From Gammaproteobacteria bacterium (GTDB lineage: Bacteria > Pseudomonadota > Gammaproteobacteria > UBA6429 > Thiohalophilaceae): a stretch of 40,631 nucleotides of DNA. Shown here piece by piece: positions 16,668 through 24,862 of the stretch. The notes below the pieces were generated by a model that did no database searches, had not been told where the DNA came from, and saw only the letters and a list, made by a program, of their open reading frames with translations. The number at the start of each line of letters is the position of its first letter. Within the stretch, counting starts at the first letter, position 1. The stretch is taken from NCBI GenBank assembly GCA_026196045.1, contig JAPHRJ010000029.1:1-40631 (forward strand), read 5' to 3'. The position numbers were made by a program, and so were the translations under genes.

Positions 16668-18163
16668 ACTGGAATGCATGGATCCCGCTGTTGGTGGTTG
16701 CCAGTTCGTTGTTGCCGGGGTTAATCATATTCAGGTTGCCAGAAGAAAGAGTACGAACACGTATTACACTCAACCTGATTGGTGCATTTTTAAAACTGGT
16801 ATTAGTCGGCTGGATGTTATGGGGCGTTTACCAGGGACAACATTTTGAAACACGCCTGGCGCTATTACCTGATCTGGATCTTGTGTTACGTGCGGGTCCT
16901 TTATCGTTAATTTTTGTTAGTCTTTCTACGGTGCTTTGGCTCGTTACAACTGTTTATGCTATTGGTTACCTGGAAAATTCACCCCATCGAAGTCGTTTTT
17001 TTGGATTTTTCAGTTTATGCGTTACGGCTACTGTCGGTATAGCACTATCCGGAAACCTGATCACCTTTTTGATCTTCTATGAATTGCTGACGTTGTCTAC
17101 TTACCCCCTGATTGTTCATCGAGGTACTGAAGAGGCGCGCCGGGCGGGACAAACATACCTTGCATATACCATTTTTGGTGGTGCCTTATTATTATTGGCG
17201 ACAGTGTGGCTTTATACTCTGACGGGTTCTCTTGAGTTTACACCACGGGGATTTATTCATGGGCTAGGAGAAGAACACCGCACGGCTTTAATTATTATTT
17301 TTGCATTGTTTATCACTGGCTTTGGTGTGAAGGCAGCACTGGTGCCCTTGCATGGCTGGCTACCTCAGGCCATGATTGCTCCGGCACCAGTTAGTGCTCT
17401 ATTACATGCTGTGGCGGTAGTCAAAGCGGGCGCATTCGGAATCATACGGGTGGTTTATGATGTATTTGGTATCGAGTCAGCCGCTGAATTAGGAGTGATG
17501 TCTCCGTTGGCATGGTTAGCCGCCGTGACCATTATTTATGGATCTTTACGGGCTTTGTTTCAGAATGATTTGAAACGTCGACTCGCATTCTCGACCATCA
17601 GCCAGGTGTCCTATATTACACTGGGAGTGGCCATTGCTGGGCCTATTGCCACAATAGGTGGTGTCGTACATCTGGTACATCAAGGTATCATGAAAATTAC
17701 CTTGTTTTTCTGCGCGGGTAATTTGGCAGAAACGCTGGGTATTCATAAAATAAGTGAAATGAATGGTGTCGGCCATCGCATGCCCTGGACTATGGCCGCC
17801 TTCACTGTTGGTGCGCTCGGCATGATCGGTGTACCACCGATTGCGGGTTTTGTTAGTAAATGGTATCTCGGGCTTGGGGCACTGGAAGTAGGAGAAGGGT
17901 GGGTAATGTTCGTGCTTGCGGGCAGTAGTTTACTCAATGCTGCGTATTTCTTACCAATTTTGCATCGTATCTGGTTCAGAAAACAAACGGCGGCCTGGCC
18001 ACATGAACACAACTTTGGTAACAAGGAGACCGCCTGGGCATTATTGCTGCCTCCCGTTGTGACAGCGTTGATGGCGTTAGCTGCAGGTTTGGTGGCTTCC
18101 GCTCCATTCAGTCCTCTGGAATGGGCACAACTGATTGCTCAGCGTGAGTTTTATCAGCCATGA
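16664..18163 (+). CDS. Antiporter-like subunit 2 (MrpD/NuoM/NuoL family)
   Basis: A 499-residue membrane protein, the second NuoL/M/N-type subunit. Conserved charges are intact: Glu140 (LIFYELLTLSTYPLI), Lys223 (GFGVKAALVPLHGWLP), His230, and Lys254 (HAVAVVKAGAFGIIRVV). The stretch APAPVSALLHAV is a strong signature of this family. It starts in the ATGA overlap with subunit 1 and ends with the same overlap into subunit 3. Together with subunit 1 it would give two proton/cation half-channels. Whether it fills the role of the missing N-terminal part of MrpA is not settled by sequence reading; NuoM-like and MrpD-like labels are both possible. Confidence 0.87.
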   Translation: MNWNAWIPLLVVASSLLPGLIIFRLPEERVRTRITLNLIGAFLKLVLVGWMLWGVYQGQHFETRLALLPDLDLVLRAGPLSLIFVSLSTVLWLVTTVYAIGYLENSPHRSRFFGFFSLCVTATVGIALSGNLITFLIFYELLTLSTYPLIVHRGTEEARRAGQTYLAYTIFGGALLLLATVWLYTLTGSLEFTPRGFIHGLGEEHRTALIIIFALFITGFGVKAALVPLHGWLPQAMIAPAPVSALLHAVAVVKAGAFGIIRVVYDVFGIESAAELGVMSPLAWLAAVTIIYGSLRALFQNDLKRRLAFSTISQVSYITLGVAIAGPIATIGGVVHLVHQGIMKITLFFCAGNLAETLGIHKISEMNGVGHRMPWTMAAFTVGALGMIGVPPIAGFVSKWYLGLGALEVGEGWVMFVLAGSSLLNAAYFLPILHRIWFRKQTAAWPHEHNFGNKETAWALLLPPVVTALMALAAGLVASAPFSPLEWAQLIAQREFYQP

Positions 18164-19455
18164 GTAACGAAATTTATAATATTTTCCTTGGCTTTGTTGT
18201 GGCCTGGCCATTACTTCTGACTATTCCGGCTTTACATACGCGTCTACCATGGCCATGTTTTTGGGCTATTTTTCCAGCGGCTGTGTTAATGATATTACCG
18301 GGAGAAGCTTTCGTGGCTCCGTCCTGGTTTCTGTTTGGAACGGGGCTTGGTGTCAACAGTGAAGCTCGCTGGATCCTCGCTATGACTGTTATCGTTTGGA
18401 GTATGACGGTTGCTGTTGTTAAATTCTCAAGTGAACAAACTTACAATTTTCGCACTCCGTTCTTTTTTCTTACTCTTGCCGGTAACCTTGGTGCAGTATT
18501 GGCAACTGATCTGGTTGTATTTGTTTGTGCCTCAACACTGATGGGTTACAGTTTTTATGGATTGTTGCTACAAAGAAGAAATGAATCATCATATCAAGCA
18601 GGAAAAATTTATCTTATTTTCCTGATTATTGCCGACCTGACATTATTTGATGCTCTCTTGCTGGCCGCATTTGAAACAGATGATTTAAGGTTTGAGTCGG
18701 TACGGCAAGCTATGACAAGCACAGCAGATACTTCTATAACCTACCTATGGTTAGTGTTAATCGGATTTGGGCTCAAAGCGGGTGTTTGGCCATTTCATCT
18801 ATGGCTAATAGAAACATTCAAGTACAGTTCGTGGCCAGCACGTTTGTTGCTGGGTAGTGTTCCAGTTGCGGTGGGATTACTTGGTATTGTGCGATGGGCA
18901 CCTCTTGGAGGAGCAACTTATTATATTCCAGGATTAATTTACCAGGGTCTGGGTATTGTTGCCCTGCTTTATATAATAATAAGGGCTTTTAGTCGCATTC
19001 AAATAACAGAAATTCCAGCCTGGACTATTGTTGCAGTAACAGGCCTGTGTAATGTTGCTTTAGGAGTCGGATTGGCATACCCATCTTTATGGCATAAATA
19101 CCAGTATCTGGTGTATCCATTAATTGCATTAACAGGCGTCTTCACAATGTTTCTTAGTTATGGTCTTAGCCGTACTAAAGATGAAAGCATTTCTTCAACT
19201 CATCGATCTTCTTTAAATATGTTCAAAGCCTGGTCTGAGAACTGGGCAGGTTTAATGCAACAAAGGAAGCAAAATATAAAAACCAGGTTTGTGTTACTTT
19301 GGGGCACTGTGGTTCTAAAGTTTAAGTTTCTTCATTGTTTTCAAAAATGGGGTATAGCTCCAGGAGTTTTAGAACAGCAGTTGCAGTACTGGCCTAATGC
19401 GATCACATTATTTTTAATACTGGTGATCGTAGTAGCATTATCAGTATTCTTATGA
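18160..19455 (+). CDS. Divergent antiporter-like subunit 3 (NuoL/M/N fold, degenerate)
   Basis: A 431-residue membrane protein that keeps the family pattern but has lost key charges. The helix 7 region GFGLKAGVWPFHLWLIETFKYSSW retains Lys206 and His213. The helix 5 site reads CASTLMGYSFYG, with Thr126 where Glu is expected, and the helix 8 site reads LLLGSVPVAVGLLG, with Ala237 where Lys is expected. It is also shorter by about 60 residues. A charged stretch with many Arg/Lys (about residues 330-385) precedes a final membrane helix, which may resemble a lateral anchor. It is coupled to subunit 2 by ATGA and ends the operon. It may be a structural or regulatory subunit rather than a pump. Confidence 0.78.
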   Translation: MSNEIYNIFLGFVVAWPLLLTIPALHTRLPWPCFWAIFPAAVLMILPGEAFVAPSWFLFGTGLGVNSEARWILAMTVIVWSMTVAVVKFSSEQTYNFRTPFFFLTLAGNLGAVLATDLVVFVCASTLMGYSFYGLLLQRRNESSYQAGKIYLIFLIIADLTLFDALLLAAFETDDLRFESVRQAMTSTADTSITYLWLVLIGFGLKAGVWPFHLWLIETFKYSSWPARLLLGSVPVAVGLLGIVRWAPLGGATYYIPGLIYQGLGIVALLYIIIRAFSRIQITEIPAWTIVAVTGLCNVALGVGLAYPSLWHKYQYLVYPLIALTGVFTMFLSYGLSRTKDESISSTHRSSLNMFKAWSENWAGLMQQRKQNIKTRFVLLWGTVVLKFKFLHCFQKWGIAPGVLEQQLQYWPNAITLFLILVIVVALSVFL

Positions 19456-19544
19456 AGAATACTATTGGTTCATGACTACATGTGTGCTTTAAATGCAGTG
19501 TCATTAACAAGTATCCAGTATAAGATATGAAATATGTGATTTAA

Positions 19545-20045
19545 TTATCTATAGTTTGCCATTAATGAGGTAAGAGTGATTTTAAACGTCATATCTTCAC
19601 CAAAAATATAAGATTCGATAAAGTTATCCTTGGCAGGAATAATATAAGATTCAGAAGTTGTAGTTATAATAGGGGACAACTCCTGACATTTGTTTTTAGG
19701 TAATTCTCTGATTTTAACAAGCTGTGGCTGTATTTTTGTATGCATAACCCTGGCCTCAATATTTTCCCCTTCTAGCTTATGGCTAATTTTTAAACCTGAA
19801 AAATGATCTTTTAACGATAACCGTTTTTCTGTTCCTCCCGATTTGTTTTTGTGACAGCTAAGCGTGAGGTAACTTTGCCGAAGGCCTTTACTCCAGGTCT
19901 TCGATTCCTGTGAAACCAGGAATCTTCCGGCTTCAATTTTTCTTGCTCCCTGGATAAGTTCAAACTTAACCAGAAATTCTTCAGTAGCATTTGCAGGGGT
20001 ACCTGTTGCTAAGGAAATGCCAACCAGTAAGATACGTAACAGCAT
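19545..20045 (-). CDS. Hypothetical secreted protein
   Basis: A 166-residue protein of unrecognised family. The N terminus MLLRILLVGISLATGTPANA looks like a short signal peptide with an Ala-x-Ala cleavage site near residue 20, so the product is likely periplasmic or outside the cell. The rest is beta-rich, with two Cys (in LSCHKN and NKCQEL) that could pair in the periplasm, and many Lys/Glu. GGTGA lies four bases before the ATG. The gene is convergent to the Mrp operon and has about 700 non-coding bases behind its start. The AT-rich composition is like the left end of the window. No function is proposed. Confidence 0.6.
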   Translation of the reverse strand: MLLRILLVGISLATGTPANATEEFLVKFELIQGARKIEAGRFLVSQESKTWSKGLRQSYLTLSCHKNKSGGTEKRLSLKDHFSGLKISHKLEGENIEARVMHTKIQPQLVKIRELPKNKCQELSPIITTTSESYIIPAKDNFIESYIFGEDMTFKITLTSLMANYR

Positions 20046-20746
20046 AGATTCACCTTTTGATCTTAATATGAAATTATCAACGATTGTTAAACTGTCTGAG
20101 ATAATAAGTTTACAGAAAAATAGATACCATTATTCTGAAAGATTAGAAACCATTATAACTTTCACTTTTATTGCTATTTACCCCAGTTCGAAAATTTTTC
20201 AGTAGCATTTTTTCAAAGCCGATGGAAATGGTATCAATACAGTAACGACTATAACCCGTAACCAGGACTCAAGGTTTAAGCTGTAATAGAAAACAGAGTC
20301 TGTATAAATGAGAGGTTAGTAAATCTCAGCCTGATTAGCAATAATAATGCTATTGCATAAGGATATATAGATCACCAATACGGTAACAGGTAAAATGATA
20401 TCTAAGCCAGAAGTATATCCAAAGCCAGAGATTGGTGAGGTAGTGCATTCTTTGCTAACCGTCATGATTATGTTGAAATGACAAGATCGAAAGTTTCAAA
20501 TGACCGGTGTCAGGTTAGGTATTATTTCAGGGGGCTGATTAGTCGCTATTAAACTCACATTCCAATTAATGCCATGGTTGAGCTGTAGATCAGATAAAAT
20601 GTGAAATATATAATTTTAAGTGGGACAAAGCTATTAGAGATTCTATACTTAGTATGTATTCTTTATTATATATGAATGAGTCAATCTTCTGAACAAATTT
20701 CTATCAATATTAAACCGCAATAAAAACTGGATATGAGGAGTGGTGG
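20046..20746. other. Long intergenic region without recognised gene
   Basis: These 701 bases hold no open frame with a credible start and no tRNA or known RNA family that I can recognise. The region is AT-rich. The only structure noted is an 8-base perfect inverted repeat, TCACCAAT (20372-20379) and ATTGGTGA (20431-20438), enclosing two imperfect copies of an ATATC..AAGCCAGA unit (20398-20413 and 20415-20430). Promoters for the genes on each side must lie here; GAGGAG at 20735-20740 is the ribosome-binding site for the next gene. Confidence 0.45.
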
Positions 20747-21019
20747 ATGGTTTCTGTAAAACGACTGGTTCTTGATATTCTTAAACCTCATCAGCCAAAC
20801 GCCCTGGAGTTTTCTGGTACCCTGGCCGAAGTTGGTGATGACTACTATGTAAGTTTGACCGTAATTGAGATGGATGAAAATACTGAAACGGTTCAAGTCG
20901 TAATTGAAGGGGGCAATATCGATTTTGAAGCCATTCAACTGGCGATATCGAACATGAGTGGCTCTCTACACAGTATAGATGTTGTGGAGGTACAAAGCAC
21001 ACCCTCTAATAACAATTAG
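20747..21019 (+). CDS. DUF211-family protein
   Basis: A 90-residue soluble protein. The pattern VKRLVLDILKPHQPNALEF, then VIEMDENTETVQVVIEGGNI and a final SGSLHSIDVVEV is the DUF211 signature, a small ferredoxin-like fold known mostly from archaea. Function is unknown; small ferredoxin-fold proteins often sense or bind metals or small ligands. A GAGGAG ribosome-binding site sits six bases before the ATG, suggesting strong translation. It is the first gene in a row with a VIT1/CCC1-family protein, a P-type ATPase and an ion channel. DUF211 next to a VIT1-like protein is also seen in archaea, so this pair may have been transferred together. Confidence 0.85.
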   Translation: MVSVKRLVLDILKPHQPNALEFSGTLAEVGDDYYVSLTVIEMDENTETVQVVIEGGNIDFEAIQLAISNMSGSLHSIDVVEVQSTPSNNN

Positions 21020-21042
21020 ATGATTTTTAAAAACATACTGTC

Positions 21043-21627
21043 ATGAAACCATTAAGTCAGATACGATTTCTGCTACGAATTACCCGAACTCACGGTATCA
21101 TTCGTCGCTATTTCGTTGTGAATGGTTTTGATGGTGCCCTCACTATGCTCGGGATTATTGTCGGTTTTCATTTTAGTGCACCAGCAAGCTTATCTGTAAT
21201 TATTAGTGCCTGTATTGGGGCTGCCATTGCTTTGGGCGTCAGCGGCGTAAGTAGTGCCTATGTCAGTGAGCAAGCAGAACGACGTCGAGCACTAAGTAAA
21301 CTGGAAGATGCTATGGTTACTGATTTGCAGGAAAGTGCACATGGCGACGCTGCGCGTTGGGTGCCCTGGTATATTGCGCTGGTCAATGGATCCGCGCCTT
21401 TGGTTATTTCGCTGTTAATTATCACCCCCTTATGGTTGTCAAATTCAGGTACACATCTGTTTATTTCACCGCTTTACGCAGCCATTATTATTGCCCTCAT
21501 ACTTATTTTTTTCTTTGGCGTTTTTCTCGGTCATATCTCCGGTATTTCATGGCTCCGAAGTGGTGTTCAGACTGTGTTAATCGCACTGCTTACGATCCTG
21601 CTAATTTATTTATTTACAGGGGTATAA
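21043..21627 (+). CDS. VIT1/CCC1-family (TIGR00267-like) membrane protein
   Basis: A 194-residue protein with about five membrane helices. YFVVNGFDGALTMLGIIVGFHF and ALGVSGVSSAYVSEQAERRR are the hallmarks of the VIT1/CCC1 family, whose members move Fe2+ or Mn2+ against protons. The loop carries an acidic/basic segment (LSKLEDAMVTDLQESAHGDA), shorter than the metal-binding loop of plant VIT1. Size and motif fit the archaeal-type TIGR00267 subgroup. It lies 23 bases after the DUF211 gene, and its stop is one base before the ATPase start. A role in divalent metal efflux or storage with the ATPase is inferred; the transported ion is not known. Confidence 0.82.
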   Translation: MKPLSQIRFLLRITRTHGIIRRYFVVNGFDGALTMLGIIVGFHFSAPASLSVIISACIGAAIALGVSGVSSAYVSEQAERRRALSKLEDAMVTDLQESAHGDAARWVPWYIALVNGSAPLVISLLIITPLWLSNSGTHLFISPLYAAIIIALILIFFFGVFLGHISGISWLRSGVQTVLIALLTILLIYLFTGV

Positions 21628-21628
21628 C

Positions 21629-24277
21629 ATGGTGCAAGTTAATTGGCACACTCTTGAGACTGATGAAGCGCTGAAGCGTCTTGAAAGCTCAGAATATGGC
21701 CTGGCGGCTGCCAGGGCTCAACAATGCCTGCTTGAGCAGGGCCCTAACGTTATGCCAGAAACACGGTCGCGTTCCCTGTTTAAAATGTTGTTGGGTCAAT
21801 TTACCGATTTTATGATCCTGGTGTTGCTGGTGGCGGCACTAATATCCGGTTTCATAGGTGAACCCCAGGACACCATTGCTATCCTGGTTATTGTTTTACT
21901 CAATGCAATTATTGGTACAGTTCAGGAATATCGAGCGGATCGAGCTGTTGCTGCACTACGTGAAATGGCCGTTCCCGATGCCCGAGTGATCCGTGATGGT
22001 GAAGCTGTCACAGTGGCCACATCTGATCTGGTGCAAGGGGATATCGTTTTACTGGAGACAGGTAATATAGTGCCAGCCGATCTACGGCTTATCGAAACAG
22101 AAGAAATGCAAACAGATGAGTCAGCTCTGACCGGTGAATCACTAGCTGTTGAAAAAAATGAAGCCGTACTGACTGAAGCAGACCTGCCGTTGGGTGACCG
22201 ATCTAATCTTGCATTTAAGAGCAGCATGATTACCCGAGGGCGAGGCAAGGGTGTGGTGATCGCCACTGGACTGAATACTGAAATAGGGCACATTGCTGAA
22301 TTACTTCGTAGCGAAAAGAGTGTCAAAACACCACTACAGAAACGTTTAACAAGATTTGGACGTTATCTTGCGATGGCAGTATTGGCGATCTGTAGTGTGG
22401 TGTTTATTGCGGGTTTGCTACAGGGCCAACCTGTCATGTTGATGTTTCTCACTGCAGTGAGCCTTGCTGTAGCGGCCATACCTGAAGCATTACCGGCAGT
22501 AGTGACCGTGTCGCTTGCTTTCGGTGCACATAAATTAATTCGCCAAAATGCGTTGGTGCGTAATTTACCGGCTGTTGAAACGCTGGGTTCGGTCACTTAC
22601 ATTTGCGCGGATAAAACCGGTACGTTAACGCAAAATCAGATGACTGCAGAATTGTTTTTTGTCGACGGACAACGTCAAACGTCATTAAGTGAAGTTGATA
22701 CCCAATCACCGTTAGTGGATCTGGGTTATGCAATGGCATTAAGCAATGATGTTGAAGAGATGGATGGTAAACCAACAGGTGAAGCAACTGAGTTGGCCCT
22801 GTTTGAAGCCGCATTTTCGGCAGGATTTGATAAACAGAAATTAGAACAGGAAAAACCACGCCTGGCCGTTATCGCTTTTGATAGTGATCGTAAAAGGATG
22901 ACAACGCTTCATCAGCTGGATGCGGGTGTTGTGGCTTATATAAAGGGGGCACCGGAACAGGTACTCAGTCAATGTATTAATGCTTCCGGCATGGATGGCA
23001 TCATAGCATTTGATTCTGAGAAAGTGCTTGCTGAAGCGGAGCAGTTAGCGCAGGAAGGTTACCGAGTACTTGCGTTAGGAAAACGTGAATTTGATAAACT
23101 GCCAGAACCAGTTGCTTCCGCAGAGATTGAACAGCAACTTACATTTCTTGGCCTGGTTGCGTTGATTGACCCACCCCGACCAGAAGTTCCACAGGCTGTT
23201 GCTGACTGTCTGACGGCAGGTATTACCCCAGTGATGATCACTGGGGATCACCCGGGCACAGCTATGGTTATCGCCAGACGTCTGGGGATAACCGACAATG
23301 ATCAGGCTATGCTGACAGGTGATGAACTTGCCAAATTGTCTGATGATGAGTTTATCCCGATTGTAAAAAAAATACAGGTTTATGCCAGAGTTAGTCCGCA
23401 ACAAAAATTACGTATTGTAAAAGCGTTACAGTTGAACAATGAATTTGTAGCGATGACAGGTGATGGTGTAAATGATGCGCCTGCACTGAAACGAGCGGGT
23501 ATTGGAATTGCCATGGGGCAGAAGGGCACTGATGTTGCTCGCGAAGCAGCTGATATGGTCTTGCTGGATGACGATTTTAGCACCATTGTTCGAACGATCC
23601 GATCCGGGCGGCGAATATTTGATAACATCCGGAAATTTATTAAAGATACAATGAGTTCTAATTCTGGAGAAATCTGGACACTTTTTCTTGCCCCGTTTTT
23701 TGGTTTACCAATTCCTTTATTACCTATTCATATTTTATGGATCAATCTGGTCACCGATGGCTTACCTGGATTGGCCTTTACGGCTGAACCCGCAGAGCCA
23801 GGGATTATGCGTCGTCCACCCAGGCCGACAGATGAGAATATTTTTGCACACGGTATGTGGCAACACATTGTGTGGGTTGGCCTGTTTGTAGGCGGAATAT
23901 CTATTGCGTCACTAGCATGGGGAATTTCTCGAGGTGTTGAATATTGGCAAACCATTGTCTTTACCGTTTTAACCATATCACAGTTGTTTCATTCGTTAGC
24001 TGTGCGAAGTGAAACCGCATCATTATTTTCAATCGGTCTGTTTAGTAATCTACCAATGCTGGGTGCTGTAATTTTTACCATTCTTTTACAGATGGCGGTC
24101 ATTTATATGCCGTTATTAAATGGGATATTTCATACTCAGCCCTTACCTTTGTATGACCTGGCCGTTTGCTTCATGCTTTCATCACTCGTACTTTTTGCAG
24201 TAGAGATTGAAAAATTCCTGGTACGTAAAGGCTTAATTTATGTAAATACTTACAATAGAGTAAGTAATGGTGGTTAA
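21629..24277 (+). CDS. P2-type cation-transporting ATPase, Ca2+-ATPase-like
   Basis: An 882-residue P-type ATPase with all core motifs: TGES in the actuator domain (about residue 168), the phosphorylated Asp328 in ICADKTGTLTQNQ, KGAPEQVL in the nucleotide domain, and MTGDGVNDAPALKRAG near the hinge. The helix 4 motif is IPEALP. Helix 5 has SSNSGEIW and helix 6 has WINLVTDGLPGLAF; the Asn/Glu and Asn/Thr/Asp residues are those that bind Ca2+ in SERCA, so Ca2+ or Mn2+ export is the best guess. An N-terminal cation-ATPase domain (WHTLETDEALKRLES) is present. It starts one base after the VIT1-like stop, clearly in the same operon. Confidence 0.92.
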   Translation: MVQVNWHTLETDEALKRLESSEYGLAAARAQQCLLEQGPNVMPETRSRSLFKMLLGQFTDFMILVLLVAALISGFIGEPQDTIAILVIVLLNAIIGTVQEYRADRAVAALREMAVPDARVIRDGEAVTVATSDLVQGDIVLLETGNIVPADLRLIETEEMQTDESALTGESLAVEKNEAVLTEADLPLGDRSNLAFKSSMITRGRGKGVVIATGLNTEIGHIAELLRSEKSVKTPLQKRLTRFGRYLAMAVLAICSVVFIAGLLQGQPVMLMFLTAVSLAVAAIPEALPAVVTVSLAFGAHKLIRQNALVRNLPAVETLGSVTYICADKTGTLTQNQMTAELFFVDGQRQTSLSEVDTQSPLVDLGYAMALSNDVEEMDGKPTGEATELALFEAAFSAGFDKQKLEQEKPRLAVIAFDSDRKRMTTLHQLDAGVVAYIKGAPEQVLSQCINASGMDGIIAFDSEKVLAEAEQLAQEGYRVLALGKREFDKLPEPVASAEIEQQLTFLGLVALIDPPRPEVPQAVADCLTAGITPVMITGDHPGTAMVIARRLGITDNDQAMLTGDELAKLSDDEFIPIVKKIQVYARVSPQQKLRIVKALQLNNEFVAMTGDGVNDAPALKRAGIGIAMGQKGTDVAREAADMVLLDDDFSTIVRTIRSGRRIFDNIRKFIKDTMSSNSGEIWTLFLAPFFGLPIPLLPIHILWINLVTDGLPGLAFTAEPAEPGIMRRPPRPTDENIFAHGMWQHIVWVGLFVGGISIASLAWGISRGVEYWQTIVFTVLTISQLFHSLAVRSETASLFSIGLFSNLPMLGAVIFTILLQMAVIYMPLLNGIFHTQPLPLYDLAVCFMLSSLVLFAVEIEKFLVRKGLIYVNTYNRVSNGG

Positions 24278-24307
24278 TGAAATATTTTTGCATAAGAGAT
24301 TAATGTT

Positions 24308-24817
24308 ATGAAGAAACGACTACTGAATAATAAAAAATTACGTTTAAGAAGGTTTATTGATGATATTTCTACTCATACGCCTTTTACAAAAATGCTTTTT
24401 TTACTGGTTTTTCTCTGGTTGTTATTTTCTTCAGGGCTGTATTATTTTGAGAGCCTAACTGAAGGTGCAAGTATAACCTCATTTGGTGAAGCGCTGTATT
24501 GGGGAGTGGCGGCATTTTCTACTGCGGGAATAGCTGATACACCAAAATCCAGTGTTGCACAGTTGCTTGGTGGGGTCTGGATAGTGATTGGGTCGGCTAT
24601 GTTTTTTGGGACTATTGTCGCAACGATTACTACTTACTTTATGCGCCCAATGCAACGACCCCATAAAAAAATTATTGAAACCATCGAATACAATCTTGAA
24701 CAGATGAATGACCTGACTGTTGAGGAACTTGATTTATTAAAGGAAACAGTTGATACATTAATCGTGCATGTAGAGCAACTCAAAGAAAAGCAATCCAGAA
24801 ATAAAGTTGCAAAATAA
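24308..24817 (+). CDS. Two-transmembrane ion channel protein with atypical filter
   Basis: A 169-residue protein with the layout TM1 (MLFLLVFLWLLFSSGLYYF), pore loop and TM2 (GGVWIVIGSAMFFGTIVATITTYF), as in the KcsA-like ion channel 2 family. The pore loop reads EALYWGVAAFSTAGIADTPKSS: where potassium channels have T-V-G-Y-G-D, this has T72-A-G-I-A-D77, so the second glycine is replaced by alanine. The C-terminal tail (about residues 118-165) is a likely coiled coil, rich in Leu, Glu and Lys, that could drive tetramer formation. It follows the P-type ATPase by 30 bases. Ion selectivity is uncertain; a K+ or non-selective cation channel is possible. Confidence 0.8.
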   Translation: MKKRLLNNKKLRLRRFIDDISTHTPFTKMLFLLVFLWLLFSSGLYYFESLTEGASITSFGEALYWGVAAFSTAGIADTPKSSVAQLLGGVWIVIGSAMFFGTIVATITTYFMRPMQRPHKKIIETIEYNLEQMNDLTVEELDLLKETVDTLIVHVEQLKEKQSRNKVAK

Positions 24818-24862
24818 TTTGAATGCGCGTTCGGTGAAATAGTAAAGTACTAGTGCGCAGGA

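Noticed and set aside
24824-24859. TGCGC...GCGCA pairing between the channel gene and glgP
   Set aside because: Short arms with a 26-base loop and no T-run on either strand; not convincing as a bidirectional terminator.
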